A stretch of 64,000 nucleotides of DNA from Bradyrhizobium sp. ARR65 (GCF_000472385.1 NZ_AWZU01000018.1:260-64259), one strand, 5' to 3'; positions 1-8,113 are shown, counted from the first letter of the stretch. Numbers and translations: made by a program. The notes: generated by a model not told the origin, from the letters alone.

Positions 1-28
1 TTTTCGAATTCCTCTCTGGTGCCTGACG

Positions 29-292
29 TCAGTGGACGCTGACGGCCTGCAGCTCGTTGCTCCAGGCGTTGGCGATCGCCGCTTCGCGCGAGTCGGTAAG
101 CATGATCGGCGTACCGTCGGCGGCGTGGAGCGCGAAAAGCTTCAAGCCCGGCGCGATCTTCGGCGCCTGCGGAAACAGCTCCGGCACATCCTCGGAACGG
201 ATCTGCTTCACATAGGCGATATGACCCTCACCCAGATGGGCCAACGCCTCCGGGGACACAGGGGTTTCTGACGCAACATTACCTTCAGTCAT
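29..292 (-). CDS. DUF1150 family protein
   Basis: Small protein of 87 residues of the DUF1150 type, whose function is not known. It is soluble with no signal peptide or membrane segment. It lies directly downstream of the Hsp20 gene on the same strand, and this pairing suggests it belongs to the same heat-induced transcript. I chose the ATG at 292 because an AAGGAG ribosome site sits eight bases in front of it. An earlier in-frame ATG at 343 overlaps the Hsp20 stop codon (TAATG) and would add 17 residues with little family character, so that start is less likely but possible. Confidence 0.8.
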   Translation of the reverse strand: MTEGNVASETPVSPEALAHLGEGHIAYVKQIRSEDVPELFPQAPKIAPGLKLFALHAADGTPIMLTDSREAAIANAWSNELQAVSVH

Positions 293-342
293 GGTCTCGA
301 CTCCTTCTGAGCCACAAGCGGTCGAGTCCGCCACTCGTTCCA

Positions 343-768
343 TTATTCGTGTTCATTGATAGCGATTGTCTTAACGATCCGCTCCGGCTCAGGCCGGGCG
401 AGGTCAATCGACAACAGCCCATTCCTCAAGTCCGCGCCCAGCACCTGCATCCCCTCCGCCAGCACGAAAGTGCGCTGGAAGTGGCGCGCGGCGATGCCGC
501 GATGGATGTATTGCCGTGCCTTGTCGTCCTGCTGGCGACCGCGGATCACGAGCTGGTTTTCCTCAATTGTCACATCGAGTTGGTCACGGGTAAACCCCGC
601 CACCGCCAGCGTGATGCGCAGTCGTTCGGGCTGGCCGTTGGTACGGTCGCACCTCTCGATATTGTAGGGAGGGTAGCCGTCGGCCCCTTTGACGACCCGG
701 TCGAGCACGCGCTCGATCTCGTCAAATCCCAGCAGGAACGGACTGGATAACGATGGAACACGAGACAT
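343..768 (-). CDS. Small heat shock protein, Hsp20 family
   Basis: 141-residue alpha-crystallin type chaperone that holds unfolding proteins in a soluble state during heat stress. The N-terminal arm (about 1-35) contains the FDEIERVLDRV stretch seen in bacterial class A small heat-shock proteins. The alpha-crystallin domain runs from about 36 to 130, with the A-x-x-x-N-G-L-L motif (ADLRNGLLSIDL) near its end. The short tail contains IVKTIAI, an I-x-I-like anchor used in oligomer assembly. The leader carries a ROSE-type thermometer that would block translation at normal temperature. The DUF1150 gene follows immediately. Confidence 0.93.
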   Translation of the reverse strand: MSRVPSLSSPFLLGFDEIERVLDRVVKGADGYPPYNIERCDRTNGQPERLRITLAVAGFTRDQLDVTIEENQLVIRGRQQDDKARQYIHRGIAARHFQRTFVLAEGMQVLGADLRNGLLSIDLARPEPERIVKTIAINEHE

Positions 769-833
769 AGTTTACAAAGTCCTCGCGGAAAGCGACTTTG
801 ATGTTTCAGGGCCCTTGCGGCACCCCTTGAGCG
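769..833 (-). promoter_or_regulatory. ROSE-type RNA thermometer in the Hsp20 leader
   Basis: Read on the minus strand, the last 35 bases of the leader can fold into a hairpin in which UCGCU pairs with the Shine-Dalgarno AGGA, leaving the middle G bulged. The outer stem is AAAGUC with GACUUU (776-799 on the plus strand). This UYGCU-opposite-SD arrangement with a bulged G is the defining feature of ROSE elements known from rhizobial small heat-shock genes. The 5' part (GCCGC, then GGGCCC) could form the accessory hairpins. The motif is seen directly; temperature control is inferred. Confidence 0.75.
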
Positions 834-836
834 GCA

Positions 837-865
837 ATATGGGCACGAATGTAAGGCTGTTCAAG
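837..865 (-). promoter_or_regulatory. Putative promoter of the Hsp20-DUF1150 transcript
   Basis: On the minus strand there is TTGAAC, a 17-base spacer, and CATATT, a good housekeeping -35/-10 pair. The same bases also read CTTG-N18-CCCATAT, close to an RpoH-type heat-shock promoter, so the sigma factor cannot be decided by eye. A start about seven bases after the -10 would give a leader of roughly 65 bases that begins at the ROSE element. Confidence 0.5.
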
Positions 866-926
866 CGCGCTGGAACCGGCCTCCTCGCAACGAGCGAATC
901 ATAATCCAGGGTTTCCTTAAGGCGGC

Positions 927-2018
927 TTAACGAAGCGCGATCCGCTTCCGCCCGTCCGTGCTGAATAGATGCAGCTTCTCCCGCACAGCGGCGGCGCGGA
1001 TGCGTTCGCCGATCGCAGGCCCGCTCTGGCCGGGGATTCGGACCAGGATTTCGCCCGGCGGCAAGTCTCCGGGCCTGGTGCTGACGGCCGCGCCGCCAGC
1101 CTGCTCGGCACGCAGGCCGTAAACATAGGTCTCCGCGCCCACCCGCTCGATCGCCTCTACCCTGAGGTCGAACGCGACGCCGCCGTCGGGCACCGCGCCG
1201 TCCACCATCTGCAGGTCCTCGGGGCGAATGCCAAGAATGCCGGCCTCGCTGCCTGCGCCCGCAAGCGCGATGCCCGCATCGCGCAAGCCGATCAGGTTCA
1301 TCGGTGGCGCCCCGATGAAGGAGGCGACGAAGGTCGTCGCCGGATTTTGATAGACCTCCAGCGGGTTTCCGATCTGCTCGACCTGGCCGCCATTCATCAC
1401 CACCAGAATGTCGGCCAGCGTCATCGCCTCGAGCTGGTCGTGGGTGACGTAGATCGATGTGGTGCCGAGCCGCCGCTGCAATTTGCGGATCTCGACGCGC
1501 ATCGCGATCCGGAGTTTGGCGTCGAGATTCGATAGCGGCTCGTCGAACAGGAACGCCTTCGGCTGCCGCACGATCGCGCGGCCCATCGCCACGCGCTGGC
1601 GCTGGCCGCCGGACAATTGGCCGGGCTTGCGATCGAGCAGGGCGGAGAGCTCGAGAATGCGCGCCGCTTCCTGCACGCGGGTGTCGATCTCGCCCTTCGC
1701 CATGCCGCGGTTACGCAGGCCGTAAGCCATGTTGTTGTAGACGCTCATATGCGGGTAGAGCGCGTAGTTCTGGAACACCATCGCGATGTCGCGGTCGGCG
1801 GGTTCGACCCGATTGACGACCCGGCCGCCGATATCGATTTCGCCCGATGTCACCGTCTCGAGCCCCGCGACCATCCGCAGCAGCGTGGATTTGCCGCAGC
1901 CGGACGGGCCGACCAGCACGCAGAACTGGCCGTCGCCAACCTCGATATCGACGCCTTTGATGGCCTCGAAGCCGTTGGGATAGGCCTTGCGGACGTTGCG
2001 AAGCGCGACGTTGGCCAT
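927..2018 (-). CDS. ugpC: sn-glycerol-3-phosphate ABC transporter, ATP-binding protein UgpC
   Basis: 363-residue ATPase of the MalK/UgpC group that powers import of glycerol-3-phosphate and its diesters through UgpA-UgpE. Walker A GPSGCGKST is at about 38-46, the signature LSGGQRQRVAMGRA near 135, Walker B with FLFDEPLSNLDAKLR near 155-170, and the switch histidine in YVTHDQLEAM near 192. The C-terminal third (about 240-363) is the TOBE regulatory domain usual for this group. It is the last gene of ugpB-A-E-C and starts seven bases after ugpE. Confidence 0.93.
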   Translation of the reverse strand: MANVALRNVRKAYPNGFEAIKGVDIEVGDGQFCVLVGPSGCGKSTLLRMVAGLETVTSGEIDIGGRVVNRVEPADRDIAMVFQNYALYPHMSVYNNMAYGLRNRGMAKGEIDTRVQEAARILELSALLDRKPGQLSGGQRQRVAMGRAIVRQPKAFLFDEPLSNLDAKLRIAMRVEIRKLQRRLGTTSIYVTHDQLEAMTLADILVVMNGGQVEQIGNPLEVYQNPATTFVASFIGAPPMNLIGLRDAGIALAGAGSEAGILGIRPEDLQMVDGAVPDGGVAFDLRVEAIERVGAETYVYGLRAEQAGGAAVSTRPGDLPPGEILVRIPGQSGPAIGERIRAAAVREKLHLFSTDGRKRIALR

Positions 2019-2025
2019 GGCTGCC

Positions 2026-2874
2026 TTACTTCTCTGTCTCGATCAGGCCTTTGACGAACAGGCGCTGCATCAGCACCACGACCGCAACCGGCGGCAGCAT
2101 CGCCAGCACGGCGGTCGCCATCGCCACCGACCATTCGGTGAGCGCGTCATGCACGTCGATGATCTTCTTGATGCCGATGACGATGGTCTGCATGTCGTCG
2201 CGCGTCGTGATCAGGAGAGGCCAGAGATATTGATTCCAGCCGTAGATGAAGAGGATCACGAACAGCGCGGCGATGTTGGTCACCGACAGCGGCAACAGCG
2301 TATCGAAGAAGAAGCGGATCGGGCCCGCGCCGTCCATTTTGGAGGCTTCGACCAGCTCCTTCGGTACCGTCATGAAGAACTGGCGGAACAGCAGTGTCGC
2401 CGTTGCCGAGGCGATCAGCGGCAGGATCAGGCCGGAATAGGAATCCAGCATGGAGAGGTCGGAGGTGATCTTGTAGGTCGGGTAGATCCGCACCTCGACC
2501 GGCAGCATCAGCGTGATGAAGATGGTCCAGAACGCCGCCATCCGGAACGGAAAGGCGAAGAACACAATGGCATAGGCCGAGATGATCGAGATCGCGATTT
2601 TGCCGACCGCGATCCCGGTCGCCATGATCAGGCTCGCCAGCATCATGCCGCCGACCGGCTGACGCGTGGTCTTGCCGGTGCCCGAGGCTATCGTGTGCCA
2701 ATAGGTCTCGAGACCGTGGGTGCCGGGATAAAGCGGCATCTGGCCGTTCGCGATCGCGGCATTGTCGTGGGTCGAGGCGATCACGGCGAGATAAACCGGG
2801 AAGGCGACGACGATGATGCCGGCGAGCAAGATCAGGTGCGGAAGGAGATTTCCAAAGCGGCGATGCTCGACCAT
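2026..2874 (-). CDS. ugpE: sn-glycerol-3-phosphate ABC transporter, permease UgpE
   Basis: 282-residue inner-membrane permease, the same length as E. coli UgpE (281). It has several hydrophobic segments beginning LILLAGIIVVAFPVYLAVIAS near residue 12. The ABC permease coupling motif EAA (KELVEASKMDGAGPIRFFFDTLLPLS) lies near residues 175-200. The open frame runs further upstream to 3267, but that part is antisense-frame translation of ugpA. The ATG at 2874 places the start five bases after the ugpA stop and gives the normal family N-terminus. Confidence 0.92.
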   Translation of the reverse strand: MVEHRRFGNLLPHLILLAGIIVVAFPVYLAVIASTHDNAAIANGQMPLYPGTHGLETYWHTIASGTGKTTRQPVGGMMLASLIMATGIAVGKIAISIISAYAIVFFAFPFRMAAFWTIFITLMLPVEVRIYPTYKITSDLSMLDSYSGLILPLIASATATLLFRQFFMTVPKELVEASKMDGAGPIRFFFDTLLPLSVTNIAALFVILFIYGWNQYLWPLLITTRDDMQTIVIGIKKIIDVHDALTEWSVAMATAVLAMLPPVAVVVLMQRLFVKGLIETEK

Positions 2875-2879
2875 GGCGT

Positions 2880-3761
2880 TCAGTAATGAACCTTCTTCTC
2901 GACATAGCGGAATTGAAACGCTGTCAGTACGACCACGATGATCATCAGGATCACCGATTGCGCCGCCGAGCCGCCGAGATCGGCGCCGACCCTGCCGTCC
3001 TGGAATACCTTGTAGACCAGCGTCTGCGTCGCCCCGTTCGGTCCGCCGCCGGTCGCGGTGTCGATGATGCCGAGCGTGTTGAAGAAGACATAGGTGATGT
3101 TGACGATGATCAGGAAGAACGTCGTCGGCGACAGCAGCGGGAATATGATGGTCCAGAACCGCCGCATCGGCCGCGCGCCGTCGATTGCGGCGGCTTCGAT
3201 CACGGTTTTCGGGATCGACTGCAGCCCGGCGAGGAAGAACAGGAAATTGTAGCTGATCTGGTTCCACACCGCGACGATGACGACCAGGATCATCGCATGG
3301 GTGCCGTTGAGCACCGGATTCCAGTCGATGCCGCCGCGCTGCAGAGTGCGCGCGATCATGCCGAGTCCTGGCTGGAACATGAAGATGAAAAGAACGCTCG
3401 CCACCGCCGGCGCCACCGCATAGGGGATGATCAGGAAGGTGCGGTAGATCTGCACGCCAGCGATGTTGCGGTTGGCCATCACCGCAAGCAGGAGCCCGAT
3501 GGCGAGCGAGAAGGCCACCACCAGGATCGAAAAGACGAAGGTCACCCCGATGGCCTGGTAATATTCAGGCGTCTTCAAGAGCGCTGCATAATTCTCGAAC
3601 CAGACGAACTCGGTCGAGAGCCCAAAGGCGTCTTGCACCAGGAACGACTGCCATAGCGCCTGCGCCGCCGGCCAATAGAAAAAGATCAGGGAGACCGCGA
3701 GCTGCGGGGCCGCCAGCAGAAACGCCAGCAGCTTGCCGGAAAAGATCGCTCTGTTCTCCAT
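2880..3761 (-). CDS. ugpA: sn-glycerol-3-phosphate ABC transporter, permease UgpA
   Basis: 293-residue membrane permease that pairs with UgpE to form the channel. The first membrane segment (LLAFLLAAPQLAVSLIFFYWPA) is near residue 12, and the EAA loop (KTVIEAAAIDGARPMRRFWTIIFPLL) is near residues 185-210. The length matches E. coli UgpA (295). It lies between ugpB and ugpE; a perfect palindrome fills much of the gap to ugpB. Confidence 0.93.
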   Translation of the reverse strand: MENRAIFSGKLLAFLLAAPQLAVSLIFFYWPAAQALWQSFLVQDAFGLSTEFVWFENYAALLKTPEYYQAIGVTFVFSILVVAFSLAIGLLLAVMANRNIAGVQIYRTFLIIPYAVAPAVASVLFIFMFQPGLGMIARTLQRGGIDWNPVLNGTHAMILVVIVAVWNQISYNFLFFLAGLQSIPKTVIEAAAIDGARPMRRFWTIIFPLLSPTTFFLIIVNITYVFFNTLGIIDTATGGGPNGATQTLVYKVFQDGRVGADLGGSAAQSVILMIIVVVLTAFQFRYVEKKVHY

Positions 3762-3777
3762 GCCGCCCCCGCGTGGC

Positions 3778-3805
3778 GATCGTGGCCGGCGCGCCGGCCA
3801 CGATC
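3778..3805. repeat. Perfect 28-base palindrome between ugpB and ugpA
   Basis: Two 14-base arms meet without a loop: GATCGTGGCCGGCG followed by its exact complement. In RNA this would be a very stable hairpin just after the ugpB stop codon. Hairpins at this place in ABC importer operons commonly protect the upstream binding-protein message or reduce read-through, so that binding protein exceeds permease. That role is inferred. Confidence 0.8.
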
Positions 3806-3812
3806 CAGGCCG

Positions 3813-5129
3813 TTACTTCACGGCCGTGCGTTCGAACTGCCGCAGCATCTGGTTGCCGCGCGAAACCGCAGCGTCAAGCGCGTCCTTGGCCGACTTCTTG
3901 CCGGCGAGCGCCGCTTCGATTTCTTCCGACCACACGTCGCGCATCTGCACCATGCTGCCGAAGCGCAAGCCCCGCGAGTTCTCCGTCGGCGGCTTGTTGG
4001 TCAGCTCCTTCAGCGGCACCTCCAGGATCGGGTTCTTGTCATAGAAGCCGGATTCTTTCGTCTTCTCATACGCCGCCTTGGTGATCGGCAGATAGCCGGA
4101 GACCTCGTGCAGGTAGACCTGACGGTCGGTGTCGGACAGGAAGGTGAAGAATTTTGCGATACCCTTGTATTCGTCTGCCGACTTGCCGGCCATCACCCAC
4201 AGCGATGCGCCGCCGATGATAGAGTTCTGCGGCGCGCCGGCGACATCCGGGAAGTAGGGCATAGGCACTGCCGTGTAGGCGAACTTCGCGTTGGCCTTGA
4301 CGTTCGGATAAAAGGCCGACGAGGTCATGTAGAGCGGGCATTCACCAGAGGTGAAGCGGCCTTCACCGGTGTTGGTGCGCCCCGAATAGTCGTAGCTCTT
4401 GTCCTTTTGCAGCTCGACCAGGTTTTCGAGCAGCTTGGTTTCCAGCGGCGTGTTGAACTCGAGCACGGTGTCAAATCCGTCGAGGCCGTTGGCCTTGGTG
4501 CCGATCGGCACGTTGTGCCAGGCCGAGAACTGCTCGATCAGACCCCAAGTGATCCAGGATGACGAGAAGCCGCAGGTCGGATGCGTGGCATGGAGCTTCT
4601 TCGCGTCGGCAAACACCTCCGGCCAGGTCTTCGGCGGCTCGGCGACGCCGGCCTGCTTCAGCGCGTCGAGATTGACCCACATCACCATGCTCGACGAGTT
4701 AAAGGGGAACGACAGCATGTCGCCCTTCGAGGTGGAGTAATAGCCCGTGATCGCCGGCAGATAGGATTGCGGGTCGAACTTCTCGCCCTGTTCCTTCATC
4801 AGTTCGAACACCGGCTTGATGGCGCCCTTGGCCGACATCATGGTCGCGGTGCCGACCTCGAACACCTGCATGATTCCAGGCGCATTGCCGGCGCGGAACG
4901 CCGCGATACCGGCATTGAGCGTATCGGCGTAAGAGCCCTTGAAGGTGGGCACGATCTTGTAGTCGCTTTGCGAGGCGTTGAAGTCGTTGGCGAGCTTGAC
5001 CACGACGTCGTTGTTCGGGCCGGTCATGGCGTGCCACCACTGGATCTCGGTCACCGCCGACGCAGGCGAGGCGGCAAACGCAAGCGTGACAACGCCAGCC
5101 GCTGCAGCACCAAACCCTCGATAAGCCAT
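3813..5129 (-). CDS. ugpB: sn-glycerol-3-phosphate-binding periplasmic protein UgpB
   Basis: 438 residues, the same length as E. coli UgpB. The periplasmic receptor captures glycerol-3-phosphate or glycerophosphodiesters and hands them to UgpAE. The N-terminus is a signal peptide (MAYRGFGAAAAGVVTLAFAA, cleavage after ASPASA), followed by TEIQWWHAMTGPNNDVV, the usual start of the mature protein. I chose the ATG at 5129 because GGAGGGGGG lies just upstream and it gives a clean signal peptide; the open frame could begin at 5177. First gene of the operon, with a candidate Pho box about 48 bases upstream. Confidence 0.93.
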   Translation of the reverse strand: MAYRGFGAAAAGVVTLAFAASPASAVTEIQWWHAMTGPNNDVVVKLANDFNASQSDYKIVPTFKGSYADTLNAGIAAFRAGNAPGIMQVFEVGTATMMSAKGAIKPVFELMKEQGEKFDPQSYLPAITGYYSTSKGDMLSFPFNSSSMVMWVNLDALKQAGVAEPPKTWPEVFADAKKLHATHPTCGFSSSWITWGLIEQFSAWHNVPIGTKANGLDGFDTVLEFNTPLETKLLENLVELQKDKSYDYSGRTNTGEGRFTSGECPLYMTSSAFYPNVKANAKFAYTAVPMPYFPDVAGAPQNSIIGGASLWVMAGKSADEYKGIAKFFTFLSDTDRQVYLHEVSGYLPITKAAYEKTKESGFYDKNPILEVPLKELTNKPPTENSRGLRFGSMVQMRDVWSEEIEAALAGKKSAKDALDAAVSRGNQMLRQFERTAVK

Positions 5130-5176
5130 CAACCCCCCTCCATTGGTACGGCGTTCTTGCGCGTTAGCAATGCTCA

Positions 5177-5202
5177 ATGACGCGCAAATGACCTTATGAC
5201 AA
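5177..5202 (-). promoter_or_regulatory. Candidate Pho box upstream of ugpB
   Basis: On the minus strand there are three GTCAT-containing heptamers: TTGTCAT, AGGTCAT and GCGTCAT. The last two are separated by four bases, the 11-base period of PhoB half-sites (CTGTCAT-N4-CTGTCAT). Five of seven bases match in each of these two. The ugp genes are under phosphate control in enterics and rhizobia. Site seen, PhoB binding inferred. Confidence 0.5.
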
Positions 5203-5306
5203 GGGGATGGTGGGGGGACAAGGCTGGGATAGGGAAGCCGGAAAATGGACGCAGGCGCCGACCACGCGCGGCTGTCGTCCCGGTTTTCGCCAGGATGACA
5301 GGGCCA

Positions 5307-6509
5307 TTACCGCTTGCGTTCGGAGCAGACCACGCCGTTGGCAACCAGCGCGTCGATCTCACTGTCCGAATAACCGAACTCGGCCAGCACCTCCTGGGCA
5401 TGCTGGCTGAATTTCGGCGGCACGCGGCGCAGGCTCGGCTTGGTGCGATCGAGGCGGATCGGCGAGGCGACTCCCTTGTACCAATCCTTCTCGATCACGT
5501 CGCCACGGTAGATCGTGTGTGGATTGGTGAGCGCCTGGTCGATCTTCTGCACGGGACCGGCGGGCAGGCCGGCGGCGAGCAGACGGTTGCACAGCGGCTC
5601 CGCCTCATGTTGCGAGAATACCGCCGCAAGCTCGGCGCGCAGCGCTTCGCGGTTGGCGACGCGGTCCTTGTTGCGTGCAAAGCGCGGATCGGCGGCGAGC
5701 TCAGGCTTGCCGATCTCCTTGGCGAGCTTGCGGAAGGTGCCGTCATTGCCGACGCCGATGAAGATGTTGTCGGTTTTCGTCGGAAAGATCGCGTAAGGCA
5801 CGAGGTTGGGATGCTCGTTGCCGGTCAGGGCCGGCGGCTTGCCGTGCATGAAATAATTCGCGGTGTGCGGGTGCATGATGGCGAGCCCGGTCTCGTACAG
5901 CGTCACTTCCAGGAACTGTCCGATCCCGGATTTCTGCCGCTCCGAGAGCGCCATCAGAATGCCGATCGCGGCATAAAGCCCGGTGGTGATGTCGACGAGC
6001 GGCACGCCGATCCGCATCGGCCCGCTCTCCGGCGAGCCGGTGGCGGCGATCATGCCGGTCATCGCCTGGATGATCGCATCATAGCCGGGGTTGCCGCCGC
6101 GCGGGCCGTCGGCGCCGAAGCCGCAGATGCGGCAATGCACGAGGGCGGGGAATTTTTCCCGCAGGCTCTCGCTGCCGATGCCCCATTTCTCCAGCGTGCC
6201 CGGCTTGAAATTCTCGATCAGCACGTCGGCGCCCTCGAGCATCTTGATCAGCACCGCGCGACCGCCCTCGGAGGCGAGGTCGAGACCGATCGAGCGCTTG
6301 TTGCGATTGATGCCGACGAAATAGGCCGCGTCTTCCTCGTGGAAGGGCGGACCCCAGTCGCGCACCTCGTCGCCGGCCGGCGGCTCGACCTTGATTACGT
6401 CGGCGCCGTGATCGGCCAGGATCTGCGTGCAGTAGGGGCCGCCGAGCACGCGCGTGAGATCGATCACGCGCAGTCCGGCCATCGCGCCGGGAGCAGATTG
6501 AGGGGTCAT
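5307..6509 (-). CDS. CaiB/BaiF family (class III) CoA-transferase
   Basis: About 400 residues. Transfers CoA between an acyl-CoA donor and a carboxylic acid acceptor by the ordered mechanism of formyl-CoA transferase relatives. Family marks are the N-terminal LRVIDLTRVLGGPYCTQILADHGADVIKVEPP, NRNKRSIGLDL, the DVLIENFKPGTLEKWG block and the NPGYDAIIQAMTGM segment with the catalytic aspartate. The substrate cannot be read from the sequence. The ATG at 6509 begins just before the first conserved block; the frame extends to 6590. It stands alone between ugpB (with a divergent-free gap) and ohr. Confidence 0.88.
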   Translation of the reverse strand: MTPQSAPGAMAGLRVIDLTRVLGGPYCTQILADHGADVIKVEPPAGDEVRDWGPPFHEEDAAYFVGINRNKRSIGLDLASEGGRAVLIKMLEGADVLIENFKPGTLEKWGIGSESLREKFPALVHCRICGFGADGPRGGNPGYDAIIQAMTGMIAATGSPESGPMRIGVPLVDITTGLYAAIGILMALSERQKSGIGQFLEVTLYETGLAIMHPHTANYFMHGKPPALTGNEHPNLVPYAIFPTKTDNIFIGVGNDGTFRKLAKEIGKPELAADPRFARNKDRVANREALRAELAAVFSQHEAEPLCNRLLAAGLPAGPVQKIDQALTNPHTIYRGDVIEKDWYKGVASPIRLDRTKPSLRRVPPKFSQHAQEVLAEFGYSDSEIDALVANGVVCSERKR

Positions 6510-6648
6510 GGAGATGCGTTCGCGAGATTGGTTTGGGATTCGCGAACCATTAAGCATCGCGGACACGGCAGCGCAAATGCGCCGCCGCATGCCCCTGGCT
6601 TCCGCGGACGCATGCCGCGTCGCGGAAGGCCGGAAAGAGTCCCGCCGG

Positions 6649-7074
6649 TCAGACGACCTTCAGGCGGACATCAACATTGCCGCGGGTCGCGTTGGAGTAA
6701 GGGCATACCTGATGCGCCTTGGCCGCCAGCGCTTCGGCCTCGGCACGCGCCAGCCCGGGCAGGGAGATCGCAAGCTCGATGTCCAGCCCAAAGCCGCCCT
6801 CCGAGCGCGGTCCGATGCCGACCGTCGAAGTCACGGAGGTGTCGGCCGGCACCTTCGGGCCGCCCTGGGACGCCACGAACTTCATCGCGCCGATGAAGCA
6901 GGCGGCGTAGCCTGCCGCGAAGAGTTGCTCGGGATTGTTGCCGGCACCGCCGGCGCCGCCCAATTCCTTCGGCGTGGTGAGTTTGACGTCCAGCGCGCCG
7001 TCGAGCGTCGCGGCGTGGCCGTCGCGGCCGCCGGTGGCCTTTGCGCTGGTCTTGTAGAGCACATTCACGGACAT
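6649..7074 (-). CDS. ohr: Organic hydroperoxide resistance protein Ohr
   Basis: 141-residue thiol peroxidase of the Ohr/OsmC fold that reduces organic hydroperoxides with a reactive cysteine pair. Cys59 (in AAGYAACFIGA) and Cys124 (in HQVCPYSNATRGN) are the peroxidatic and resolving cysteines; Arg17 and Glu49 of the active-site network are also present. The ATG at 7074 has GGAG at good distance and gives the family N-terminus MSVNVLYKTSAKATGG; the longer open frame to 7260 runs through the promoter. It is divergent from ohrR with a shared operator. Confidence 0.95.
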   Translation of the reverse strand: MSVNVLYKTSAKATGGRDGHAATLDGALDVKLTTPKELGGAGGAGNNPEQLFAAGYAACFIGAMKFVASQGGPKVPADTSVTSTVGIGPRSEGGFGLDIELAISLPGLARAEAEALAAKAHQVCPYSNATRGNVDVRLKVV

Positions 7075-7115
7075 GATCATCTCCGGGGGTTCGGTTTCGG
7101 TACGCGTACATTGCA

Positions 7116-7142
7116 CACAATTATATTGTGTACAATATAATT
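7116..7142. promoter_or_regulatory. OhrR operator between ohr and ohrR
   Basis: A perfect inverted repeat, AATTATATTG - TGTA - CAATATAATT, occupies 7119-7142, and an overlapping CACAAT-TAT-ATTGTG pair starts at 7116. AT-rich palindromes with TTGTNNACAA-like cores are typical OhrR targets. It stands about 45 bases upstream of ohr and about 100 upstream of ohrR, so one bound dimer could repress both until peroxide oxidises the regulator. Confidence 0.8.
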
Positions 7143-7240
7143 GACCGATCGAATTTTCGTGATTACATCGTGCGCAATCGATCGGCGGGTGCGGGCGAGC
7201 GCCGGAATCTTCCCGGCGGCGAGGCTTGAAGAGACGCAGA

Positions 7241-7699
7241 ATGGCGAAGAAATCCCTCAATGACGCTCAGCTCATGCTGGGCCATCAGCTTTGTTTCGCG
7301 ATCTATTCGACCGCGCATGCGTTCAACCGCGTCTACAAGCCGCTGCTCGACCGGCTCGGGCTCACCTATCCGCAATATCTCGTCATGCTGGTGCTGTGGG
7401 AACGCGACGGCGTGGCCGTGAAGGAGATCGGCGAAAGACTGTTCCTGGATTCGGGCACACTGACGCCGCTGCTCAAGCGGCTGGAAGCCGCCAACCTGAT
7501 CAAGCGGACGCGGTCGGCCGAAGACGAGCGAAAGGTGCTGATCGCGCTGACGCCGCAGGGCCAGGCTCTGCGGGAAAAGGCGAGGACCGTGCCGCAGGCG
7601 ATTCTCGCGGCGTCCGGCTGCTCGATCGGGGAGGCGTCGGGTTTGCGGAAGAGCCTGGTGGCGCTAAGGGACCAGCTCAATGCGGCTGTGGGCGAGTAG
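7241..7699 (+). CDS. ohrR: Peroxide-sensing repressor OhrR, MarR family
   Basis: 152-residue winged-helix MarR protein. The sensing cysteine is Cys18 (in MLGHQLCFAIYSTAHAFN), and a second cysteine at 127 (AASGCSIGEASG) fits the two-cysteine OhrR type known from Xanthomonas, in which an intersubunit disulfide relieves repression. The wing and recognition helix lie in GERLFLDSGTLTPLLKRLE and RSAEDERKVLIALT. The ATG at 7241 follows GAAGAGA; an in-frame TTG lies 15 bases earlier. Divergent from its target ohr. Confidence 0.93.
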   Translation: MAKKSLNDAQLMLGHQLCFAIYSTAHAFNRVYKPLLDRLGLTYPQYLVMLVLWERDGVAVKEIGERLFLDSGTLTPLLKRLEAANLIKRTRSAEDERKVLIALTPQGQALREKARTVPQAILAASGCSIGEASGLRKSLVALRDQLNAAVGE

Positions 7700-7703
7700 G
7701 GGC

Positions 7704-7973
7704 TTACCGAGAGCCGTCCACTTCGGCCGATGACAACAAGCGCTTCTTCGCGAACGCCCGGCCTGAATGGGACTTGAGGTATGTCTCGAACTCCAGGGCC
7801 TTCCGCTTGTCGGGAAAGGCGCAATACCAAACCAATTTCCAGGGTTTGTATTTAGCGGTGTGGGCTGACTTTCCAGCGTTGTGATCAGGTATTCGCTGTT
7901 TCAAGTCCTCGGATGCGCCGGTGTACTCCTGCTCAGGGAACTCGACGCTCCGAATGATATAGACGTACCACAT
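7704..7973 (-). CDS. GIY-YIG domain protein (UPF0213-like)
   Basis: 89-residue single-domain GIY-YIG protein. The core begins MWYVYIIRS, followed by EYTGASEDLKQRIPDHN with the catalytic-type arginine, then the conserved HTAKYKPWKLVWY and ALEFETYLKSHSGRAFAKKRL with the metal-binding glutamate. Such stand-alone proteins have the nuclease fold but their cellular task is not settled. It converges on ohrR, with only four bases between the two stops, so any shared terminator must be within a gene. Confidence 0.88.
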   Translation of the reverse strand: MWYVYIIRSVEFPEQEYTGASEDLKQRIPDHNAGKSAHTAKYKPWKLVWYCAFPDKRKALEFETYLKSHSGRAFAKKRLLSSAEVDGSR

Positions 7974-8113
7974 CGTCGCCCCAAGATGATGGTCGGCAGG
8001 AGGCAGAGCGCAGCCTCAAGCTGGTACCCTTCGCCTAGAAGCCGCCGATCCAGGGGAGGCAGAACTGAACGCTTGTTAGGGGCCCGTCTTCGCCCTTCGG
8101 GCTACGCCGGGCA

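Noticed and set aside
2875..3267. N-terminal extension of UgpE
   Set aside because: It overlaps most of ugpA in another frame and has no conservation. The ATG at 2874 gives the family length.
5196..6896. A 566-codon plus-strand frame opposite the CoA-transferase and ohr
   Set aside because: Antisense to two well-supported genes; nothing protein-like in it.
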